Positions 1 to 5,077 of a stretch of DNA of 5,812 nt are shown one piece after another; positions within the stretch are counted from its first letter, which is position 1; the number at the start of each line of letters is the position of its first letter. Position numbers and translations under genes: made by a program. The DNA is from Candidatus Saccharimonadota bacterium (GTDB taxonomy: Bacteria > Patescibacteriota > Saccharimonadia > Saccharimonadales > SLHW01): the NCBI GenBank assembly GCA_007132685.1, contig SLOC01000010.1:1-5812 (forward strand), given 5' to 3'. The notes below the pieces were generated by a model that saw only the letters and a program-made list of their open reading frames with translations, was not told the DNA's origin and made no database searches.

Positions 1-1090
1 AAAGCAGGTGGCTTCGCACAAATCGAGTATCACTGGCCGATACCTTCGAGGCGATAGGAGCATAGCCGTGCCAAAAAGTCGCCGCAAGGGTAATGAAAAG
101 TCACTGGAAATAAAAGCAGCCGCCGAACATAATCTCAAATCCATTGATGTAACCCTGCCACTCGGGAAGCTTATTGTCGTGAGCGGCGTGTCCGGCTCTG
201 GTAAGTCCACGCTTATTAACGATATTTTATCCAAGGAACTCTCCGCCCGTTTAATGCGCGCTAACCAGGTGCCTGGTCGCCACGATGAGATTGTCGGGAT
301 TGAACATCTTGACAAAGTTATCACTATAGATCAGTCACCAATCGGTCGGACGCCACGCTCTAATCCGGCGACGTATACGGGATTATTCACGCCAATCCGC
401 GAGCTATTCGCTGCCACTCCGGAATCCAAGCTTCGGGGTTATAAGCCAGGGAGATTCAGCTTTAATGTCAAAGGTGGTCGGTGCGAAAACTGTTCTGGAG
501 ATGGCATCATCAAAATCGAGATGCACTTTTTACCTGATGTATATGTGCCGTGTGAAGAGTGCAAGGGCAGGCGCTATAACCGCGAGGCGCTCGAGGTGCA
601 CTATCGTGGCAAGAATATCAGTGATGTACTAGATATGACGTGCGAAACCGCGCTCGATTTCTTTGGCAATATTCCATCGATTGCCCGTAAGCTGCAAACA
701 ATGGTAGAGGTAGGGCTTGGTTATATTCGACTCGGTCAGCCCGCAACTACCTTGTCCGGTGGTGAGGCGCAGCGCGTCAAGCTTGCTACCGAACTGTCAC
801 GACGACCGACTGGCCGTACGCTCTACATCCTCGACGAGCCGACTACTGGCCTGCATATGGAAGACGTTGATCGCTTGCTTGGTGTATTGCACGCACTTGT
901 CGATAGCGGCAACAGTATGATTGTGATTGAACACAACCTGGATGTTATCAAGAACGCAGACCACATTATCGACATGGGGCCTGACGGCGGAGCAGCTGGT
1001 GGCGAAGTGGTTGCGAGCGGCACGCCGGAACGAGTAGCCAAAGTTGCAAAGTCCTACACCGGTCAGTATCTAAAAAGTATGCTGAAATGA
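1..1090 (+). CDS. uvrA: UvrA, excinuclease ABC subunit A, C-terminal part (5' partial)
   Basis: UvrA is the cytoplasmic ABC-type ATPase that finds bulky DNA lesions and loads UvrB in nucleotide excision repair. The reading frame is open to the left window edge (first full codon at base 2), so the GTG at base 8 is internal. About 360 residues remain of a protein usually about 940 long: the end of ATPase I (SSITGRYLRGD) and essentially all of ATPase II. Visible motifs are Walker A GVSGSGKST (185-211), a zinc finger with two CxxC pairs (Cys codons 482, 491, 551, 560), the ABC signature LSGGEAQRVKLA (752-787), Walker B with LDEPTTGLH (to 856), and the switch histidine in IEHN (932). Every key residue is present, so this half looks functional. 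It ends on TGA, 90 bases before the L25 gene. No terminator hairpin is visible behind it, so read-through into the next gene is possible. The identification is secure. Confidence 0.97.
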   Translation, partial: KQVASHKSSITGRYLRGDRSIAVPKSRRKGNEKSLEIKAAAEHNLKSIDVTLPLGKLIVVSGVSGSGKSTLINDILSKELSARLMRANQVPGRHDEIVGIEHLDKVITIDQSPIGRTPRSNPATYTGLFTPIRELFAATPESKLRGYKPGRFSFNVKGGRCENCSGDGIIKIEMHFLPDVYVPCEECKGRRYNREALEVHYRGKNISDVLDMTCETALDFFGNIPSIARKLQTMVEVGLGYIRLGQPATTLSGGEAQRVKLATELSRRPTGRTLYILDEPTTGLHMEDVDRLLGVLHALVDSGNSMIVIEHNLDVIKNADHIIDMGPDGGAAGGEVVASGTPERVAKVAKSYTGQYLKSMLK

Positions 1091-1119
1091 CGTACGGCCT
1101 AGAAACATAGCTCGCAACC

Positions 1120-1128
1120 TGTTATACT
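1120..1128 (+). promoter_or_regulatory. Extended -10 promoter for the L25 gene
   Basis: TGTTATACT reads as TG-n-TATACT, an extended -10 element with five of six consensus matches. A weak -35 candidate, TAGAAA (1100-1105, four of six matches), lies 17 bases upstream. Transcription would start near 1135 and give a leader of about 45 bases. The site lies in the gap after uvrA, so L25 can be transcribed independently. This is inferred from sequence only. Confidence 0.55.
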
Positions 1129-1160
1129 ACCTCGCGATACAGACGTATAACTCAATACGA

Positions 1161-1167
1161 AAGGGAG
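1161..1167 (+). promoter_or_regulatory. Ribosome binding site of the L25 gene, long spacing
   Basis: AAGGGAG is the only purine-rich Shine-Dalgarno-like stretch ahead of the ATG at 1181. The 13-base gap to the start codon is longer than the usual 5-9. No other in-frame start lies closer, and the protein aligns with L25 from its first residues, so the ATG at 1181 stands. Confidence 0.5.
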
Positions 1168-1180
1168 AATTACAACTGTT

Positions 1181-1912
1181 ATGTCCAGTGAAGATATTTC
1201 TGTTACGCTCAGCGAACGCGAGATCCTCGGCAAGGGTTTGACTGCATTACGAGAGCAAGGCTTGATTCCGGTAGTAATCCATGATCATGGCAAGTCATCT
1301 ATCCACGCCAGTGGTGAAAAAATACCACTCGAGAAGGTTATTTCAGCGGCCGGTCGCCACCACCCGGTTGAGGTGAAGGTAGGCAAAGAAGATCGCTTGG
1401 TACTGATTCGCGAAATCGACTACGACCCAGGCAACAACCAGATCCGTCATGTGGTATTCCAGTCAATTAAGCGTGACCAGAAGGCGCACGCTGAAATTCC
1501 AATTGAACTCCAAGGCGATGTTCCAGCCGAGCATGCTGGCCTCATGGTTTTACGTCAACTTGATACGGTCGAGGTGGAGGCATTGCCAACTGATTTACCT
1601 GATATCGTTGCAGTCGATGCGACAACCCTAAAGGATGTTGGTGATTCAATCTCCGTTGCTGACTTGCAGGTGCCGCCAAAAGTAACAATCTTGACAGAAA
1701 GTTCTTATCCGATTGCGACAGTTGAGCAGCCGAAAGACCAGATTGCAGAAGCTGACGCTGCTGCAGAGGCACTCGCTGAAGATGCTGAAAGCGAAGGTAT
1801 CCCTGAAGAAGACGCAGACGCAGAGACGGGAGAAACAACCGATGAATCTGCCGATGCTGCCGATGAAGCTACATCCGAGGATGCCGCAGCCGATAGCGAC
1901 TCCAAGGACTAG
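1181..1912 (+). CDS. rplY: Large ribosomal subunit protein bL25 (TL5/Ctc type) with acidic C-terminal extension
   Basis: L25 binds 5S rRNA in the central protuberance of the 50S subunit. The 243-residue product has the long two-domain form. The N-terminal beta-barrel (about residues 5-95) includes the family's GKG..LREQGLIP segment and the DYDPGNNQIRHVVFQ strand. The TL5-type second domain (about 96-183) carries HAEIPIEL, LMVLRQLDTVEVEALPTDLPD and the DVGDSISVADL strand. Residues 186-243 are an Ala/Asp/Glu/Ser-rich acidic tail with almost no basic residues, probably disordered. Where most family members have PAVVYG, this one has PVVIHDHG, so the glycine after the tyrosine position is replaced; I believe this is typical of Saccharibacteria, but from memory only. 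It follows uvrA by 90 bases and has its own promoter candidate at 1120-1128. The family assignment is firm, and the role of the tail is unknown. Confidence 0.93.
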   Translation: MSSEDISVTLSEREILGKGLTALREQGLIPVVIHDHGKSSIHASGEKIPLEKVISAAGRHHPVEVKVGKEDRLVLIREIDYDPGNNQIRHVVFQSIKRDQKAHAEIPIELQGDVPAEHAGLMVLRQLDTVEVEALPTDLPDIVAVDATTLKDVGDSISVADLQVPPKVTILTESSYPIATVEQPKDQIAEADAAAEALAEDAESEGIPEEDADAETGETTDESADAADEATSEDAAADSDSKD

Positions 1913-1937
1913 ATTGCTAGGAGATACAGCTATCTAG

Positions 1938-1946
1938 TGGTAGAGT
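1938..1946 (+). promoter_or_regulatory. Possible extended -10 promoter for the 666-residue protein gene
   Basis: TGGTAGAGT reads as TG-n-TAGAGT, an extended -10 element with four of six matches in the hexamer. No convincing -35 is spaced correctly; TTGCTA at 1914-1919 is 21 bases away, which is too far. A start near 1953 would leave a leader of about 20 bases containing the AAGG ribosome binding site. The call rests mainly on similarity to the elements at 1120 and 5057. Confidence 0.4.
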
Positions 1947-1973
1947 AGCTGCAATAAACGAAGGCTCTTGCTG

Positions 1974-3974
1974 ATGGAAGGCTATCAAGACGACTCTACC
2001 GATAACGACAACAAATTAAAGCGCTCATTTGAGAGCTATCGTCCTGACACCGAAGAAGAAAAGAAAAAAGAAAAAGCCAAGAAGAAAAAGCGTGCCGAAG
2101 AGCAAGCTACTCGAGAGAAAAAACGTTCACAAGCCGCCGATACAGAGGCCGGGTGGTTTAGCGAGAAAAAGCCATCAGACAAGGAAGCATCTAAAGGTTC
2201 TCTTCTCGATGTGTTAATAGGTGATGAGTCAGCGGATGAGAAATCGTCAGATGTTCCAAAAAAATCTGAAAAGAGTGAAGCTTCCGCCCAAGAGACTGAA
2301 GCGAGTGCGGAAACCACTCGCCTAGAAGAATTATCGCCGGATGAACAACGTGAAGCAACAGCTGCGTATATTGCTGAGCGCGAAGCGCGCCTTGCAGCCG
2401 AGTCAGCGCAAGCTGAGCAATCTGCCGATGCTGTCGCTGCTCAAGAAGTGGCGGCTAATCAGTCATTTCTGCAACGGGTAAAGTCGAAGTTACGCGGCGA
2501 AGCAGACCGCTCGCCTGATGAGCTGCTTGACGAAGCCGCGGACGAAACAGTACTGGAGCTATCTGACGACGCTATTGAGCCTTCTGAAGAAACCGAAGAG
2601 CCAGATGTCGAGCAATCAGAAGCCACCGAAACCGACCCCGGCATCATGCACATCGAAGACCGTAATGGTGAAGAAACTGATGAAGAGCTGCCAGCCACGA
2701 CAAACCAGCCAGCAACTCATATTGGAGATAGCGGTGGGGGCAGCGTTATTCCGCCGGCACCTCCAGCGGGCGGTTCAGGCGCGGGAGGTGCTGATTCCGT
2801 GGGTCCGCTACCTGCGACTGCAACACCATCGACTGATTCTAGCGGTGGTGGCGGGGGAGTATCGCCGCCCGTCTCGTCACTCGGCGGGCCGAATTTGTCA
2901 GGTCCTTCAGGCGCAGAGGCTGCTCCGGCGACAGTCGGCGCAGCTCGCGAAGCTGCAGCAAGCGGTTTTGAACAGTCATCTCGTCGTCGCGGTGGTGCTG
3001 GAGAATTTTTACTCGGAGCGTTTGTTGGTTATTTATTTGGACGCCGCCGTGGTCGACTCAGCGCAGAGGCCGAACACGAACCGGTTAAACGCAAACTAGA
3101 GCAAGAGGTGCAACAACTTCAAACAGATATTGAGTCACGCGAAGCTCGGGTGCGAACCGCTGCACGGCAAGAAAGTGCCTCTCCGGACGCGTCTGCCCCA
3201 CAAGCAGAACAATCATCACCAAGCCACAGCGAGGCCACAGCTGAAAAACCACAACCCGCCCCTGTTGAGGCCGTGGACTCGGGCACTGGATTAGCTCCAG
3301 AGAGAACTCCTGTAGACGAAGCTGTGCCTACGGACGTGACAGAATCACAGCCAGACAATCTCTCGTCACCCGAAGTTCCAGTTAAACCACCAATTATCGA
3401 ATCAGTCGCTGCAGCTACCGCCACTAAAGAAGCTCTCTCGTCACCCGAGGATAGTGAAAGACAAGCCGAAACTATTGCTCGACAAGTGTCACCAGAAAAC
3501 ATTGCCACCATGCCGCTACCGCAAGTACTAGAGCACGCAGAGCGGATTTCGTATCACGGAGAGAGCTTGCGTGATATGTATGAGACCGACAGGCTTGATG
3601 AGCGAACTTTGCGCGAGACTCTCAAAGCCTTCCAGGCTGGAGAACGCTATGAACAGCGACTAGAGCGGGGCTTACGACAACTGCGAGAAGCAGCAGTAAG
3701 TGTTGAGGCCATGGAGCAACAACGCGAACAAACAACGATGTATCATCAACCAACTGAATCGCAACGCCAATCAGCACAAGAGCACATAACGGCTTCGTCG
3801 ACACCTCCATCAGAGCATCTGCCGGCAAATGTTGCTCCTTCTCACGATCAAGATCTTGGTTCGTTCCCAGAAACGCACCACCGTGGCGTATCGCCAATGA
3901 AGCAAGCAACAATCGGCGCCATCATTGGTATCGTATTCGTAATTATTATCATTCTCGCTTTCGGTTTTAACTAG
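1974..3974 (+). CDS. Hypothetical low-complexity protein with central hydrophobic segment and C-terminal membrane anchor
   Basis: I do not recognise a named family. The ATG at 1974 is preferred over the in-frame TTG at 1968 because AAGG (1961-1964) lies 9 bases upstream of it. The 666-residue product contains no cysteine and one tryptophan. In order: a Lys/Glu-rich N-terminal stretch (about 27-50); acidic Ser/Ala/Glu linkers with a short basic island FLQRVKSKLRGEADR (165-179); a Gly/Pro/Ser-rich region (about 252-312); a hydrophobic segment GEFLLGAFVGYLFG bracketed by RRR clusters (337-361); a likely coiled coil (362-400); a Pro/Glu/Ser-rich spacer with a duplicated LSSPE; a helical, probably folded region (about 508-586, from MPLPQVLEHAERISYHGESL); and a C-terminal hydrophobic anchor (about 644-666). 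This suggests a membrane-tethered scaffold or envelope protein with most of its mass in the cytoplasm, but topology is unproven. It lies 61 bases after L25. Function is unknown. Confidence 0.85.
   Translation: MEGYQDDSTDNDNKLKRSFESYRPDTEEEKKKEKAKKKKRAEEQATREKKRSQAADTEAGWFSEKKPSDKEASKGSLLDVLIGDESADEKSSDVPKKSEKSEASAQETEASAETTRLEELSPDEQREATAAYIAEREARLAAESAQAEQSADAVAAQEVAANQSFLQRVKSKLRGEADRSPDELLDEAADETVLELSDDAIEPSEETEEPDVEQSEATETDPGIMHIEDRNGEETDEELPATTNQPATHIGDSGGGSVIPPAPPAGGSGAGGADSVGPLPATATPSTDSSGGGGGVSPPVSSLGGPNLSGPSGAEAAPATVGAAREAAASGFEQSSRRRGGAGEFLLGAFVGYLFGRRRGRLSAEAEHEPVKRKLEQEVQQLQTDIESREARVRTAARQESASPDASAPQAEQSSPSHSEATAEKPQPAPVEAVDSGTGLAPERTPVDEAVPTDVTESQPDNLSSPEVPVKPPIIESVAAATATKEALSSPEDSERQAETIARQVSPENIATMPLPQVLEHAERISYHGESLRDMYETDRLDERTLRETLKAFQAGERYEQRLERGLRQLREAAVSVEAMEQQREQTTMYHQPTESQRQSAQEHITASSTPPSEHLPANVAPSHDQDLGSFPETHHRGVSPMKQATIGAIIGIVFVIIIILAFGFN
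3359..3448 (+). repeat. Short direct repeat inside the 666-residue protein gene
   Basis: The 15-base word TCTCTCGTCACCCGA occurs at 3359-3373 and again at 3434-3448, exactly 75 bases (25 codons) apart and in the same reading frame. Both copies encode LSSPE. The sequence between them is not obviously duplicated. It is probably a trace of internal duplication or drift in the disordered Pro/Ser/Glu-rich spacer, with no evidence of a regulatory role. Confidence 0.6.
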
Positions 3975-3984
3975 TCTGCTGTTT

Positions 3985-4013
3985 TTGTCTTAAGCGCAAG
4001 CATGTTGTATCAT
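3985..4013 (+). promoter_or_regulatory. Possible -35/-10 promoter for the two-gene envelope operon
   Basis: TTGTCT (3985-3990, four of six -35 matches) and TATCAT (4008-4013, five of six -10 matches) are separated by 17 bases. Transcription would begin near 4020, giving a leader of about 35 bases with the strong ribosome binding site at 4036-4045. A competing -10, TATAAA at 4026-4031, would leave the ribosome binding site too close to the RNA start to be preferred. No terminator hairpin separates this site from the upstream gene. Confidence 0.45.
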
Positions 4014-4035
4014 CAGGGTATGTTCTATAAAAACT

Positions 4036-4045
4036 AAAAGGAGGG
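4036..4045 (+). promoter_or_regulatory. Strong ribosome binding site of the 229-residue secreted protein
   Basis: AAAAGGAGGG is the closest match to the anti-Shine-Dalgarno complement in the window. It lies 10 bases before the ATG at 4056. An ATG at 4048 is only 2 bases from it and would give just M-E-Q before a stop that overlaps the real start (CAATGA), so 4056 is chosen. Confidence 0.7.
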
Positions 4046-4055
4046 TTATGGAACA

Positions 4056-4745
4056 ATGAATTTATTAGTATTTAAACGTCTTAGTCTTGCGACCATAGCA
4101 GTACTGCTGATTGCGACACTCGCAGTTCCGGCTGTTGTCGGTGCACAGCAAGGTGAAGGCCAGACCCGTGGTGAGCAAGCACGAGCTGCTGCCGAAGAAC
4201 GCCGACGCAGCGTAGAAGAGGCTCGTGAAGCTCGTTCCGCCGAAATACAAGAGCGGGTACAAGAGCGTCGTGCTCAAGTGCAAGCTGACGTCTGTGAACG
4301 CCGCCAAGACCAGCTTAACCAAGTACTGCCACGGCTAGCTACCCAGTCTACTCGGTTGGCTGCCAACATGGACACGATCTATGAGCGAGTGCAGGGCTTT
4401 TACGAGTCCGGCCAACTAACGGTGCCAAACTATGATGAGCTCGACGAAGCAGTTGCTGCTTCTCAAGCCGAAGCCCAAGCAGCGGTTGAGCTAGTGACAA
4501 CATATGAGTTTGAGCTAGATTGTGATAATCCATCACTTGGTGATCAGATGTTCACTTTCCGTGAATCAGTCGCTGAGGCTCGCGAGGCACTCAAGCAATA
4601 TCGAACCGACCTCGTAACGCTAATCAGCTCATTACGTGCTGCAGCGGCAGAGCAGGCTGAAGGCACAGAGACAGAAGCTGACGAAGACGAAACAGGCGAC
4701 GAAAACGATGTCGACGGTGTAGAAGAGGAGGAAGAAGATGCGTAA
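4056..4745 (+). CDS. Secreted helical two-cysteine protein of unknown function
   Basis: The 229-residue product starts with a classical signal peptide: MNLLVFKRL, a hydrophobic core to about residue 28, then AVVGA before the likely cleavage after Ala30. Residues 34-90 are a continuous Glu/Arg/Ala/Gln-rich stretch that should form a long amphipathic helix or coiled coil. The middle region (about 80-195) looks folded and mostly helical, with Cys80 (DVCERRQDQ) and Cys156 (LDCDNPS) as the only cysteines; after export they could form a disulfide. Recognisable segments are YERVQGFYESG, VPNYDELD and ALKQYRTDLVTLISSLRAA. Residues 203-229 are an almost purely acidic tail ending EEEEEDA. I have the impression that similar C...CD secreted proteins recur in Saccharibacteria, but cannot confirm it. 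The gene overlaps the next one by 8 bases. It is expected outside the cytoplasmic membrane; no enzymatic motif is visible. Confidence 0.85.
   Translation: MNLLVFKRLSLATIAVLLIATLAVPAVVGAQQGEGQTRGEQARAAAEERRRSVEEAREARSAEIQERVQERRAQVQADVCERRQDQLNQVLPRLATQSTRLAANMDTIYERVQGFYESGQLTVPNYDELDEAVAASQAEAQAAVELVTTYEFELDCDNPSLGDQMFTFRESVAEAREALKQYRTDLVTLISSLRAAAAEQAEGTETEADEDETGDENDVDGVEEEEEDA
4726..4731 (+). promoter_or_regulatory. Internal ribosome binding site for the 87-residue gene, inside the upstream coding sequence
   Basis: AGGAGG lies 6 bases before the ATG at 4738. The same bases encode part of the Glu-rich C-terminus of the upstream protein. With the two genes overlapping by 8 bases, this indicates translational coupling. 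Confidence 0.75.
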
Positions 4746-5001
4746 ACTCAACCAAGACGGTGTAGCCCACCTTGGCCTAATCATCGTTCTAATTTTAGCG
4801 GTAGCAGTTGTAGCGTTTGCTTTCTGGCGAATTCAAACCTCTGATGATGAAGCTGATACGGGGGAGCCAACCACTTCAGAAGTGGATGAAACTGAGCCGA
4901 TAGAGGACGCTTCAGAACTGGAAGCAATCGAACAAGAACTGGAAGCTACTGACATCGACGGTGACCTAGACGTTGAAGAGCTAGACGCAACCATCGAATA
5001 A
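4738..5001 (+). CDS. Small single-pass membrane protein with acidic tail
   Basis: The 87-residue product has a short basic N-terminus (MRKLNQDG), one hydrophobic span of about 22 residues (HLGLIIVLILAVAVVAFAFW, roughly 11-30), and a tail from residue 32 onward with many Asp and Glu and no Lys or Arg. The positive-inside rule predicts the N-terminus in the cytoplasm and the acidic tail outside. The start is fixed by AGGAGG 6 bases upstream. Its 8-base overlap with the secreted 229-residue protein and their shared acidic tails suggest that the two act together at the cell surface. The N-terminus vaguely resembles pilin-like leaders (QDG before the hydrophobic stretch), but there is no proper prepilin G-F-x-x-x-E motif. 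Function is unknown; that it is a real gene is well supported by its position and ribosome binding site. Confidence 0.8.
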   Translation: MRKLNQDGVAHLGLIIVLILAVAVVAFAFWRIQTSDDEADTGEPTTSEVDETEPIEDASELEAIEQELEATDIDGDLDVEELDATIE

Positions 5002-5018
5002 ACAGAGTCACTTAAATA

Positions 5019-5052
5019 AAACGCCACCTGTTCACTCTAGCAGGTGGCGTTT
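5019..5052 (+). terminator. Hairpin terminator after the two-gene envelope operon
   Basis: AAACGCCACCTG (5019-5030) and CAGGTGGCGTTT (5041-5052) are perfect 12-base inverted arms around a 10-base loop, and the stem can extend inward by a T-G and a T-A pair. It begins 17 bases after the stop codon. The trailing T run on this strand is short (TTT, part of the stem). On the opposite strand the exit is TTTATTTAAG, so it may work in both directions. Confidence 0.85.
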
Positions 5053-5056
5053 AAAG

Positions 5057-5065
5057 TGGTACAAT
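5057..5065 (+). promoter_or_regulatory. Extended -10 promoter for trhO
   Basis: TGGTACAAT reads as TG-n-TACAAT, with five of six hexamer matches. It starts 4 bases after the terminator stem, and the place where a -35 would sit lies in the loop and right arm of that stem with no recognisable hexamer. Transcription would start at about 5071-5073, only 5-7 bases before the ATG at 5078. Confidence 0.6.
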
Positions 5066-5077
5066 GGTCTACGCATT

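Noticed and set aside
8..10. GTG at base 8 as a true start of the uvrA fragment
   Set aside because: The frame is open to the window edge and the sequence matches the interior of UvrA, so the gene begins outside the window.
1705..1905. Serine-rich open frames on the minus strand opposite the acidic tails (also near 2036-2317, 2459-2698, 3119-3511 and 4833-5027)
   Set aside because: They are the antisense reading of GAA/GAC/GCT-rich codons, which yields long Ser/Ala frames without stops. None has a ribosome binding site or a domain.
1917..1937. Small inverted repeat AGATA/TATCT after the L25 gene as a terminator
   Set aside because: Only 5 base pairs, A/T-rich, with no following T run.
2258..2264. 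Run of seven A (A AAA AAA) that could act as a slippery frameshift site
   Set aside because: A -1 shift meets a TGA at once, no stimulatory hairpin is evident, and Lys-rich coding explains the run.
2518..3099. A 193-codon open frame on the + strand inside the 666-residue gene
   Set aside because: It is a frame-shifted shadow: no ribosome binding site, an implausible composition, and the overlapping frame has a good start and domain structure.
3971..3990. T-rich stretch after the 666-residue gene as a terminator
   Set aside because: The T run is not preceded by any stable hairpin.
4048..4059. Mini-frame ATG GAA CAA TGA overlapping the start of the 229-residue gene
   Set aside because: Its ATG is only 2 bases from the Shine-Dalgarno sequence, and three codons are likely chance. 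A reinitiation role cannot be shown from sequence.
4738..4830. The 87-residue protein as a type IV pilin
   Set aside because: No prepilin cleavage motif with Glu at +5; the hydrophobic stretch reads as a plain membrane span.
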